Assembly (NCBI RefSeq): GCF_003429105.1
Contig: NZ_QVTD01000013.1
Coordinates: forward strand, 1-64,000
DNA from: Peribacillus glennii
Lineage (GTDB): Bacteria; Bacillota; Bacilli; Bacillales; DSM-1321
Direction of reading: 5' to 3'
DNA: 64,000 bases
The position numbers and the translations under genes were made by a program. Below are positions 1-7,570 of the stretch, piece by piece. Every line of letters starts with the position of its first letter. Positions within the stretch are counted from its first letter, which is position 1. Below the pieces are notes generated by a model, which saw only the letters and a list, made by a program, of their open reading frames with translations, did not search any database and was not told the origin of the DNA.

Positions 1-147
1 AGGGTGACGACAATCAGTCATCACCCCAACATTTGACGGAGAACCTAAAATAACACAAAATGTTCCCTTTTTCTTCAAATTTCTGCTTTCAATTTTATGT
101 AATATAGAAGTGGAATAAAATGGTTTTGCAAAATCGTAATATAGCTT

Positions 148-178
148 GGGTCTAAAGACCCTCCTTTAGTTTTTGTTT
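148..178 (+). terminator. Possible intrinsic terminator upstream of the fla/che operon
   Basis: A short GGGTC/GACCC stem with a TAAA loop, or alternatively CTAAAG/CTTTAG pairing, is followed by T-rich sequence containing runs of five and eight T. The stem is weak and the T run starts several bases after it, so this may be the terminator of an upstream gene or only an AT-rich leader. Confidence 0.3.
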
Positions 179-363
179 TTTTTACTATTATTAAGTGATT
201 GGTCCCGTTATTTCTTCTTGTGGTTAAAAAGGCCTAATCCCAGTCGACAGAAATGGCGGTTTCTAATGGAAATAGTATCACTTATAGGAAAAATATAGCA
301 ATAAACGACAAAAATAGTCCTTTTATCACGGAAAGATTTGTCGACTCTTCGTAGACAGGCGGT

Positions 364-392
364 TTGTTATTCTTTACAATAGTTACTATATT
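364..392 (+). promoter_or_regulatory. Candidate sigma-A promoter of the fla/che operon
   Basis: TTGTTA at 364-369 and TATATT at 387-392 are separated by 17 bases, which fits a sigma-A promoter. Transcription would start near 400 and give a leader of about 58 bases before the flgB start. In B. subtilis a sigma-A promoter drives this operon from a comparable place. The assignment is by consensus only. Confidence 0.5.
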
Positions 393-457
393 ATGTTTAT
401 TCTGTTACAAAAATGGGTATTTATATTACTTTTCTTTTACCGCAAGGGGTGAATGAT

Positions 458-853
458 ATGAAACTTTTTTCAAACACATTCCAAACGCTTGAAAATGCAC
501 TGAATTATTCCAGTTCAAAACAAAAAGTGATTTCTCAAAACATTGCCAATGTTGATACACCCAATTATAAAGCGAAGGATGTGCGGATGGATCATTCCTT
601 CCAAACAATGCTGGATGCTTCTATCAATGCTTACCGCACAGACAGAAGGCATTATGATTTTAAGATTACTCCATCTGTTCCGTCCGCTATCGTTACAAAG
701 AACAACTTCCAATACAACAATAATAGGAACAGTGTTGACATTGACCAGGAAATGAGTGACATGGCTACAAACCAGATTTATTACAACGCGGTTACTGACC
801 GCTTGAGCGGGAAATTTCAATCTTTGCAGAATGTGATAAGGGGTGGCAAGTAA
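458..853 (+). CDS. flgB: Flagellar basal-body rod protein FlgB
   Basis: This 131-residue protein is a proximal rod subunit of the flagellar basal body; it is exported through the flagellar type III apparatus and joins the MS ring to the distal rod. The N-terminus has the rod/hook signature NIANVDTPNYKA (residues 28-39), and the C-terminal half is a helical segment typical of FlgB. Length agrees with B. subtilis FlgB (about 129). The ATG at 458 is chosen because it follows the ribosome site AAGGGG; an in-frame ATG at 413 would add 15 unconserved residues. It is the first gene of the fla/che operon, and its stop overlaps the flgC start by one base. Confidence 0.95.
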   Translation: MKLFSNTFQTLENALNYSSSKQKVISQNIANVDTPNYKAKDVRMDHSFQTMLDASINAYRTDRRHYDFKITPSVPSAIVTKNNFQYNNNRNSVDIDQEMSDMATNQIYYNAVTDRLSGKFQSLQNVIRGGK

Positions 854-1317
854 TGGGCATGTTCACAGGAATGAACACTACGGCCTCCGCTTTGACGGCG
901 CAGAGGCTAAGAATGGATGTCGTGTCTTCAAACATGGCAAACGCGGATTCAACCCGGGCCAGGATGATTGGGCCGGATACGTGGGAACCATACCGCCGAA
1001 AGACAGTCGTATTGCAGCCGAACGAAGGCAGCTTTGCAAGCTTCTTACATGCTGCAGCCGGAAAAAGAGGTACCGGTGCATCGGGTGAAGGCGTGAGGGT
1101 AACCCGTATCGAGGAAGACAGAGATACCCCCTTTAAAATGGTTTATGATCCTGAACACCCGGATGCGAACGAAAATGGCTATGTTGAAATGCCGAACGTC
1201 GACCCATTAAGGGAAATGGTAGATTTAATGAGCGCGACCCGTTCCTATGAAGCAAATGTTACTGTTTTTAACGCTTCTAAAGGGATGATGATGAAGACGC
1301 TTGAAATTGGCAAGTAG
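853..1317 (+). CDS. flgC: Flagellar basal-body rod protein FlgC
   Basis: FlgC is the second proximal rod subunit. The 154-residue product has an N-terminal rod motif (SSNMANADST, about residues 25-34), slightly divergent from the usual NIANANT, and the C-terminal helix around ATRSYEANVTVFNA that is typical of FlgB/FlgC/FlgE family proteins. The start ATG shares its A with the flgB stop codon, so the two are translationally coupled. Length is close to the family norm of about 150. Neighbours flgB and fliE encode its partners in the rod. Confidence 0.95.
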   Translation: MGMFTGMNTTASALTAQRLRMDVVSSNMANADSTRARMIGPDTWEPYRRKTVVLQPNEGSFASFLHAAAGKRGTGASGEGVRVTRIEEDRDTPFKMVYDPEHPDANENGYVEMPNVDPLREMVDLMSATRSYEANVTVFNASKGMMMKTLEIGK

Positions 1318-1334
1318 ATTAGGAGGAAAAACAA

Positions 1335-1646
1335 ATGCAAGGAGTTAATCTTTCTCCGGGGAATAGAGTGTTCGATACAAGCAATCAAGGGATTCAAACC
1401 AATCCATATAAACCATACGAAGCCCAGCAAAGTTTTGCGTCGGTATTGAAACAATCTATTGATAAAGTGAATGAGGCTCAGGGCGTTTCTGATAATTTAA
1501 CAGAAAAGATGGCCAAGGGTGAGAACATAGACTTGCACCAGGTGATGATCGCCTCCCAAAAAGCCAGCATAACCATGCAGGCGACGCTTGAGGTTCGAAA
1601 CAAAGTTGTAGAAGCTTACCAGGAAATGATGAGAATGAGTGTATAA
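1335..1646 (+). CDS. fliE: Flagellar hook-basal body complex protein FliE
   Basis: FliE (103 residues) is the adaptor between the FliF MS ring and the rod and is needed for rod export. The C-terminal half, with DLHQVMIASQKASI and LEVRNKVVEAYQEMMRM, is the conserved helical FliE signature, close to residues 62-102. The N-terminal part is variable and asparagine-rich, as usual. An AGGAGG site stands nine bases before the ATG. It follows flgC by 17 bases; a gap of about 100 bases with a hairpin separates it from fliF. Confidence 0.95.
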   Translation: MQGVNLSPGNRVFDTSNQGIQTNPYKPYEAQQSFASVLKQSIDKVNEAQGVSDNLTEKMAKGENIDLHQVMIASQKASITMQATLEVRNKVVEAYQEMMRMSV

Positions 1647-1687
1647 GCTGCATCTTAAAACCTCATACGTAGAAAAGCGCTTGATGG

Positions 1688-1712
1688 CATCTTCCTATTG
1701 ATCCAGAAGATG
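1688..1712 (+). other. Hairpin between fliE and fliF
   Basis: CATCTTC (1688-1694) and GAAGATG (1706-1712) form a perfect 7-bp stem with an 11-base loop. No T run follows, so it is not an intrinsic terminator; it may affect mRNA stability or relative expression of fliF. Short inverted repeats also arise by chance. Confidence 0.3.
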
Positions 1713-1749
1713 TTGACTCTAAATAACAAAGATTAACCGGGGGATTAAG

Positions 1750-3342
1750 ATGAAGGAAGCTTTTTTAAAACTAAAGAACAGGATTACAGGTTTTTGGGGG
1801 AGCCGGAGCAAGAAGCAAAAGCTTCTCATGATCGGTTCTTCCATACTTGCCGTAACAGTGATCGTGGTGGCTTCCATCCTTGCTTCCCAAACCAAGATGG
1901 TCCCGTTATATAGCAACCTATCACCTTCTGAAACGGGAAGCATTAAGGAGAACCTGGACGGCAGGGGCATTCCATCTGAAATAGCAGATGGGGGCAAAGC
2001 GATAATGGTTCCTGAGGAAAGCGTTGATACCCTTAAAGTGGAGCTTGCTGCAGAGGGGATTCCGAAGTCGGGCAGCATTGATTACTCGTTTTTTAGCCAG
2101 AATGCCGGCATCGGCATGACTGAGAATGAGTTTAATGTCATGAAGCTGGAAGCGATGCAGACGGAGATGGCCGATTTAATCAAAGGGATAGACGGAGTGG
2201 AAGAAGCCAAGGTCATGGTTACACTTCCTGAGAAAGGTGTATTCGTCAGCGATACTCCGGAAGAAGCGTCCGCGTCAATCGTATTGAATACCAAACCGGG
2301 CTATCAATTCGAGGATGCCCAGATTAAATCTTTATACCACCTTGTTTCGAAAAGTGTGCCCAACCTGCCTACTGATAATATCGTCATCATGAATCAAAAT
2401 TTTGAGTATTATGACTTAAAAAATGAAAATAATTCTGAACCGGGGGCATCATTCGCCACCCAGCACGAAATTAAAAAAGAAATCGAACGCGATCTTCAAA
2501 GACAGGTGCAAAATATGCTCGGTACACTAATGGGCAGGGACAAAGTCGTGGTTTCCGTTACGGCGGACGTCGACTTTACCCAGGAAAACAGGGAGGAAAA
2601 CCTTGTAGCTCCTGTCGATGAGGAAAATATGGAAGGCATAGCCATTTCCGCACAGAGAATTAATGAAACATATACTGGGACAGGCACTCCTCCGGGAGGC
2701 GCTCCCCAAGCTGAAGATCCTGCCGACGCCCAAGGATATACTTACCAGGCTGGCGAAAACGGAACCGGGGATTATGAGCGGGTAGAAGAAACCATTAATA
2801 ATGAGGTAAACCGAATCAAAAAACAAATTGTGGAAAGCCCTTATCAAGTAAAGGATTTGGGGATCCAGGTCATGGTGGAGCCACCAAAGCCAAATGACCC
2901 TGCATCGCTTCCACAGGAAAGCATTGATGACATTACTAAGGTTTTAAACACTATCGTCCGTACGACAATCAACAAAGATGACGCGGCACAAGCCCTGACC
3001 GATGAAGACATTAATCAAAAGATCGCTGTATCCGTGCAGCCATTTAATGGTAAGGTCAAGTTTGACCAGCAACAGGAAACCGGGCTGCCATTATGGGCCT
3101 ACATTGTTGGTGGCGTTCTGCTGGTTGCAATCATCGTACTGATATTCTTATTTATCCGCTCTAAAAGACGGGATGATTATGAAGAAGAAATCATAGAAGA
3201 ACAAGAGGTCCTGGAGGTACCGGATCTAAACGATGAACAAGAGACAGAATCGTCCCTGAAACGAAAACAGCTGGAAAAACTGGCAAAAGAAAAGCCGGAA
3301 GAATTCGCGAAGCTGCTCCGAAGCTGGATAGCGGAAGACTAG
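1750..3342 (+). CDS. fliF: Flagellar MS-ring protein FliF
   Basis: FliF forms the membrane MS ring that nucleates basal body assembly and houses the export gate. The 530-residue product has an N-terminal membrane segment (about residues 25-46, LLMIGSSILAVTVIV), a YscJ/FliF ring-building domain starting near VPLYSNLSPSE, a variable glycine/proline-rich loop (about 310-345), a second membrane segment (about 447-470, LWAYIVGGVLLVAIIVL), and an acidic C-terminal tail that binds FliG. Length matches B. subtilis FliF (536). GGGGG before the ATG is an acceptable ribosome site. The fliG start lies just after the stop. Confidence 0.96.
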   Translation: MKEAFLKLKNRITGFWGSRSKKQKLLMIGSSILAVTVIVVASILASQTKMVPLYSNLSPSETGSIKENLDGRGIPSEIADGGKAIMVPEESVDTLKVELAAEGIPKSGSIDYSFFSQNAGIGMTENEFNVMKLEAMQTEMADLIKGIDGVEEAKVMVTLPEKGVFVSDTPEEASASIVLNTKPGYQFEDAQIKSLYHLVSKSVPNLPTDNIVIMNQNFEYYDLKNENNSEPGASFATQHEIKKEIERDLQRQVQNMLGTLMGRDKVVVSVTADVDFTQENREENLVAPVDEENMEGIAISAQRINETYTGTGTPPGGAPQAEDPADAQGYTYQAGENGTGDYERVEETINNEVNRIKKQIVESPYQVKDLGIQVMVEPPKPNDPASLPQESIDDITKVLNTIVRTTINKDDAAQALTDEDINQKIAVSVQPFNGKVKFDQQQETGLPLWAYIVGGVLLVAIIVLIFLFIRSKRRDDYEEEIIEEQEVLEVPDLNDEQETESSLKRKQLEKLAKEKPEEFAKLLRSWIAED

Positions 3343-3354
3343 GAGGAAATGACG

Positions 3355-4374
3355 TTGACAGACAGAAAGAAAAAAGGCGGGCTTACAGGAAAACAGAAGG
3401 CGGCCATCCTGCTCATTTCCCTTGGCCCGGATGTCTCTGCTTCTGTTTATAAACATCTTTCAGAGGAAGAGATTGAAAGGCTGACACTAGAAATTTCAGG
3501 CGTCCGGAAAGTAGATTCATCAGAAAAGGAAGAAGTGCTGGAGGAGTTCCACAATATCGCGCTGGCCCAGGACTATATCACCCAGGGCGGTATCGGCTAT
3601 GCCAAGCAAGTATTGGAGAAGGCGCTCGGGAGTGACCAGGCAGCGGCAATTATCAACCGCCTGACTTCATCCCTGCAGGTTAGGCCTTTCGATTTTGCCA
3701 GAAAGGCTGATCCGGGACAGATCCTGAATTTTATCCAAAATGAACATCCGCAAACAATAGCCCTGATTTTATCATATCTTGACCCGGCTCAGGCAGGCCA
3801 GATCCTGTCTGAATTGCCCCAGGAGGTCCAGGCGGATATAGCGAGAAGAATAGCGGTAATGGACAGCACTTCTCCGGAAATCATCAATGAAGTCGAACAA
3901 ATTTTGGAGCGGAAACTTTCCGCTACCGTAACCCAGGATTATACACAAACTGGAGGGATAGAGGCTGTAGTTGACGTGCTGAATGGGGTTGACCGCTCAA
4001 CGGAACGTACGATTCTCGATTCCCTTGAAATCCAGGATCCGGAATTGGCGGAAGAAATCAAGAAACGGATGTTTGTCTTCGAGGACATCGTTACCCTCGA
4101 CGGCCGGGCGATCCAGCGGGTTATCCGCGATTCTGACAATGAAGATCTTAAACTGGCGCTAAAGGTTGCCAGTGAGGAAGTTAAAGAAATTGTCTTTAAG
4201 AATATGTCTAAACGTATGGTGGACACTTTTCTGGAGGAAATGGAATATATGGGGCCTGTCCGTCTGCGTGATGTCGAAGAAGCGCAGTCCCGTATCGTCG
4301 CAGTTATACGCCGGTTGGAAGAGTCTGGTGAAATCGTAATAGCCCGCGGTGGAGGAGATGATATCATTGTCTAG
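3355..4374 (+). CDS. fliG: Flagellar motor switch protein FliG
   Basis: FliG (339 residues) sits on the cytoplasmic face of the MS ring, interacts with the MotA stator and transmits torque; with FliM and FliY it makes the switch. The N-terminal segment LTGKQKAAILLISLGPD binds FliF, the middle ARM domain contains the EHPQTIALILSYLDP motif (about residue 125-139), and the charged C-terminal torque helix region includes the VLNGVDR and FEDIVTLDGRAIQ segments. I prefer the TTG at 3355 over the ATG at 3349, because AGGAGG (3341-3346) is only two bases from the ATG but eight from the TTG. It overlaps fliH. Confidence 0.95.
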   Translation: MTDRKKKGGLTGKQKAAILLISLGPDVSASVYKHLSEEEIERLTLEISGVRKVDSSEKEEVLEEFHNIALAQDYITQGGIGYAKQVLEKALGSDQAAAIINRLTSSLQVRPFDFARKADPGQILNFIQNEHPQTIALILSYLDPAQAGQILSELPQEVQADIARRIAVMDSTSPEIINEVEQILERKLSATVTQDYTQTGGIEAVVDVLNGVDRSTERTILDSLEIQDPELAEEIKKRMFVFEDIVTLDGRAIQRVIRDSDNEDLKLALKVASEEVKEIVFKNMSKRMVDTFLEEMEYMGPVRLRDVEEAQSRIVAVIRRLEESGEIVIARGGGDDIIV

Positions 4375-5134
4375 GATTATCAAATCTCAATATGCTAGGC
4401 GGACCGACACTGGAAATAAAACAATTAAAATCCGTAATTTGGAATTTTTATTTCAAGAGACCAATCCGGGGGAAGGGCCAGTTTTTCAATCCACGGATGC
4501 CCAATTGCTGATAGAAAAGGCAAGTATAGATGCCGAAGCGATGGTCAGGGAAGCGACCCGGAAAGCAGAACAAATCGTTGGCCATGCAGAAGAAAGCCGT
4601 AGGCATTTTGAGGAAGTAGAGAAACCGCAAATGGTGCAGGAAGCACGCGAACAGGGTTTCAATGAAGGGTTGGAAACTGGCCGAAAGAAGGGCTATGAAG
4701 AATGGGCCGAAACTCTTGAGTATGCCAAACAAATCGTTTCCGCTTCGAAAAACGATTATCAATCACATATCGAAGAATCGGAACGGACGATTCTGGAGCT
4801 TGGGATTAAAGTGGCCGAACGGATTATCGGCAATAAGATGCAGGACTCCGGGGAAGTATACTTATCCCTGGTTAAGCAGGCCATAAAAGAAGCAAGGGAT
4901 TATCTGGATGTCGAGATTCATGTTCATCCAGACCATTATGAATACATCCTTTCCCAGAAGGAAGAATTAATGTCGATATTTCCTAAAGATGCGGGGCTGT
5001 ATATATATCCGGATCAGGAATTGCCTGCTAAAGGCTGTATTATTGAATCGGCACACGGCCGAATAGATGCCAGTGTTGACAGCCAATTGGATGAAATCAA
5101 GCAAAAACTTGTTGAAATGCTGGAAGGGGAATAA
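4367..5134 (+). CDS. fliH: Flagellar export apparatus protein FliH
   Basis: FliH is the peripheral stalk-like partner and negative regulator of the export ATPase FliI. The product (about 255 residues) has a basic N-terminus (SRIIKSQYARR), a long charged coiled-coil core with EAMVREATRKAEQI, and a C-terminal FliH/V-ATPase subunit E-like domain (LGIKVAERIIGN onward). A glycine/acid patch EQGFNEGLETGRKKGYEE resembles the GxxxG-like repeats of FliH. The likely start is the TTG at 4367, ten bases after GGTGGAGGAG; GTG 4349 or ATG 4358 lie inside or beside that site. It overlaps the fliG end by eight bases. Confidence 0.88.
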   Translation: MSRIIKSQYARRTDTGNKTIKIRNLEFLFQETNPGEGPVFQSTDAQLLIEKASIDAEAMVREATRKAEQIVGHAEESRRHFEEVEKPQMVQEAREQGFNEGLETGRKKGYEEWAETLEYAKQIVSASKNDYQSHIEESERTILELGIKVAERIIGNKMQDSGEVYLSLVKQAIKEARDYLDVEIHVHPDHYEYILSQKEELMSIFPKDAGLYIYPDQELPAKGCIIESAHGRIDASVDSQLDEIKQKLVEMLEGE

Positions 5135-5137
5135 ATA

Positions 5138-6456
5138 ATGAAGGCAGCCGATCTCTTGCCCCTCATTGAAGACCTTGAATCCTTAAAACATTACGGCAGA
5201 GTCAAAAGAGTGGTCGGGTTGATGATCGAGTCGCAGGGCCCTGAAAGCTCCGTCGGTGACGTTTGCTACATACATGCAGGAACAAAGGGCAGAAAAAAAA
5301 GATTCGAGCCGAGGTGGTCGGCTTCAGGGATGAGATGGTGATTCTCATGCCTTATACGGCAGTGAGTGAAATTTCTCCCGGATGTCTTGTGGAAGCTACC
5401 TCCCGCTCTCTGGAAATTAAGGTTGGAGCAGGTTTGATCGGGAGTGTCGTCGATTCGCTGGGGTACCCCCTGGATGGGTGCCCCTTGCCTAAGGGGTTGG
5501 CATCCGTATCAACAGAGCAGGATCCGCCCAATCCTATGCAAAGGCCGCCGATTAACGAACCGATAGACGTTGGCGTGAGGATGATAGACAGTTTGCTTAC
5601 AGTCGGCAAAGGGCAGCGTGTCGGGATTTTTGCCGGAAGCGGCGTGGGAAAGAGTACGCTTCTTGGAATGGTGGCAAGGAACACGACTGCTGACTTGAAT
5701 GTCATTGGATTGATTGGCGAGCGGGGCAGGGAAGTCCGCGAATTTATAGAAAAGGATCTCGGGCCAGAAGGGCTGGCAAGGTCGATCGTTGTCGTAGCAA
5801 CTTCAGACCAGCCGGCACTGATGAGAATAAAAGGGGCAATGACTGCCACCGCTATCGCGGAATATTTCCGGGATAAAGGACTTAATGTCATGCTGATGAT
5901 GGATTCAGTTACAAGGGTTGCCATGGCTCAGCGGGAAATCGGGTTGGCTGTAGGTGAACCGCCGACGACAAAAGGGTACACACCTTCCGTTTTTTCAATC
6001 CTGCCAAGGCTTCTTGAGCGGACAGGCACCAACCATTCCGGTACGATAACGGCTTTTTATACGGTGCTTGTGGATGGTGATGATATGAATGAGCCGATTG
6101 CCGATACGGTGCGTGGTATATTGGACGGCCACTTTATCCTTGACAGGCAGCTCGCCAATAAGGGGCAGTTTCCGGCAATCAATGTGCTGAAAAGTATCAG
6201 CAGGGTCATGAACAATATCGTGGATGAAACGCACAAAAGCTCCGCCGAGAGCTTAAGGGCGACTCTCTCTACTTATATCGAATCAGAAGACTTGATTAAT
6301 ATCGGCGCATACAAAAGGGGTTCTTCGAATGAAATTGACCATGCCATTAAAATGCAGCCGCGGATTATCTCCTTTTTGAAACAAGGAACTCATGAAAAGA
6401 TGACCAAAGAAGAAAGTGTTTTTAATCTTATTCAACTGATGGAAAAGGGAGAATAG
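5138..6456 (+). CDS. fliI: Flagellar export ATPase FliI, reading frame broken at an A8 run
   Basis: FliI is the F1-beta-like ATPase that energises export of rod, hook and filament subunits. The first frame (ATG 5138, stop 5339-5341) gives only 67 residues; the true FliI sequence changes to the -1 frame at the A8 run 5293-5300 (near codon 52) and continues intact to 6456. One extra A or a -1 slip would give 439 residues, the usual FliI length (438 in B. subtilis). After the break the Walker A motif GSGVGKST, the Walker B-like LMMDSVTRVA and the C-terminal FliI sequence are all present. It could be a true mutation, a phase-variable tract, a programmed frameshift or a base-calling error. Restart at ATG 5335 is another possibility. 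All neighbours are intact. Confidence 0.9.
5278..5324 (+). promoter_or_regulatory. Candidate -1 frameshift / slippage cassette in fliI
   Basis: AGGA at 5278-5281 (Shine-Dalgarno-like) lies 11 bases before the A8 run 5293-5300. In the starting frame the run supplies the heptamer A AAA AAA, a -1 slippery type. Five bases later GAGCCGA (5306-5312) pairs with TCGGCTT (5318-5324) around a GGTGG loop: seven pairs including one G-U. This layout resembles the dnaX -1 frameshift signal. The stem lies in conserved coding sequence (Ala-Glu-Val-Val-Gly-Phe), so it may be coincidental. Confidence 0.5.
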
Positions 6457-6460
6457 CCTG

Positions 6461-6904
6461 ATGATTTACCAATATAAGTTTGAGAAAATTCTCACCATCA
6501 AAGAAAAAGAGAAGAATGACGCTCTTTCCAAATACAATGAGGCACTTAAGAAGTTTGAAGATGCTGCCGAGAAACTATATAAGCTGTTGAGAAAAAAAGA
6601 AGACCTTCAAGCTTTCCAACAGGAAAAACTGCATAAAGGGCTTACGGTACAGGAAATCCGTCATAATCAGCTGTTCATGGACAACCTGGAAAAAATTATC
6701 GAGCACTGTCAAAAGTCAGTAATTGATGCCCGCTATAGGATGAACTTGCAGCAAGAAAAACTGATGGAAAGAAATATTGAAGTGAAAAAGTACCAAAAAA
6801 TCCGGGAACGGGATTTTGGGAGATTCCTTGAAGCCATTAAGGAAGCGGAGAATAAAAATATGGATGAAATCTCGATACAGCAATTTTTAAGCAAGGAAAA
6901 CTAG
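6461..6904 (+). CDS. fliJ: Flagellar export protein FliJ
   Basis: FliJ is a coiled-coil chaperone escort that docks in the centre of the FliI hexamer and couples it to FlhA. The 147-residue protein is almost entirely helical and charged (KFEKILTIKEKEKNDALSKY at the start), with no hydrophobic segment, and its length equals that of B. subtilis FliJ. It starts four bases after the fliI stop, consistent with coupled translation of the ATPase complex genes fliH-fliI-fliJ. Sequence identity in this family is low, so the call rests on position and coiled-coil character. Confidence 0.9.
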   Translation: MIYQYKFEKILTIKEKEKNDALSKYNEALKKFEDAAEKLYKLLRKKEDLQAFQQEKLHKGLTVQEIRHNQLFMDNLEKIIEHCQKSVIDARYRMNLQQEKLMERNIEVKKYQKIRERDFGRFLEAIKEAENKNMDEISIQQFLSKEN

Positions 6905-6913
6905 GTGAATGCA

Positions 6914-7540
6914 ATGGAAAAACCAATAGAAAATGAAGAAAAAGAGTACAACCGGTTTCAGTGGCTTCTTTTCGTCGTGTTCATACCTCTTATATTTACC
7001 GTTGCCATCGTATTGATCGTCCTGACTGTTGTCGGTGTCAATGTATTGGAAGAGGGCAAAAAGGTTGGCGAGAAAATCCCTTTTGTATCCGGCATCTTTG
7101 ATAATGAGGATAAAGGACAAGAGGTGGCCCAATCGACTCCCGAGTTAGAAAAAAAGATAACGGAGCTTGAGTCCGAAATAGACAAAAGCCAAGAAGAAAA
7201 GGCGAAACTAGAGGATATCATCGATGACCGTGAACAAACGATCCAGCGGAATGAAGTGGAGAAAGAGCAGCTGCAAAAGCAAATCGAGGAATTGCAGGCC
7301 GCCCCGGATGAAAGTAACCAGAGTTTCAAGGATATTGTCAGCACTTATGAAACGATGTCGGCAAAAAAAGCGGCACCGATCATCACAAAGCTTGAGGATG
7401 AAGAAGCTGTTAAGATTTTGTCGAGCATGAAAGCAGACATATTGGCTGCAATTATGGAACAGATGGAGCCGGGGGATGCTGCCAGGCTCACGAATAAGCT
7501 GACTGTCAATTCAGAACAGGAAAATTCAAATCCCCAATGA
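6914..7540 (+). CDS. ylxF: MotE-like / MgtE-N domain flagellar operon protein YlxF
   Basis: YlxF is a membrane-anchored protein of the fla/che operon in Bacillus whose exact role is uncertain; related MotE-type proteins act in motor biogenesis. The 208-residue product has one N-terminal membrane segment (about residues 14-40), a long coiled coil (about 75-140, ELEKKITELESEI) and a C-terminal MgtE intracellular-N-like domain with MSAKKAAPIITKLEDEEAVKIL-type helices. The ATG at 6914 is favoured by the AGGTGA site five bases before it; GTG 6905 overlaps that site. It follows fliJ directly. Confidence 0.85.
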   Translation: MEKPIENEEKEYNRFQWLLFVVFIPLIFTVAIVLIVLTVVGVNVLEEGKKVGEKIPFVSGIFDNEDKGQEVAQSTPELEKKITELESEIDKSQEEKAKLEDIIDDREQTIQRNEVEKEQLQKQIEELQAAPDESNQSFKDIVSTYETMSAKKAAPIITKLEDEEAVKILSSMKADILAAIMEQMEPGDAARLTNKLTVNSEQENSNPQ

Positions 7541-7570
7541 GGCACGTCAATATTGAAGGGAGGTGAAATT

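Larger units (their letters stand above)
1..457. other. Non-coding region upstream of flgB
   Basis: I see no gene here. In B. subtilis codY precedes flgB, but no codY coding sequence is recognisable, so codY is either further left or elsewhere. The stretch is AT-rich and holds an imperfect inverted repeat at 2-27 (GGGTGACGA against TCATCACCC), a terminator-like element near 150-185, two TGTCGAC words (reverse strand 243-249, forward strand 339-345) and a likely promoter at 364-392. Confidence 0.6.

Noticed and set aside
1-27. Terminator of codY at the left edge
   Set aside because: The inverted repeat has a mismatch and no T run, and no codY coding sequence is seen to its left.
225-250. Sigma-D promoter before flgB (TAAA, 14 bases, GTCGACAG)
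   Set aside because: Only five of eight -10 bases match GCCGATAT and the spacing is one base short; such a match is common by chance in AT-rich DNA.
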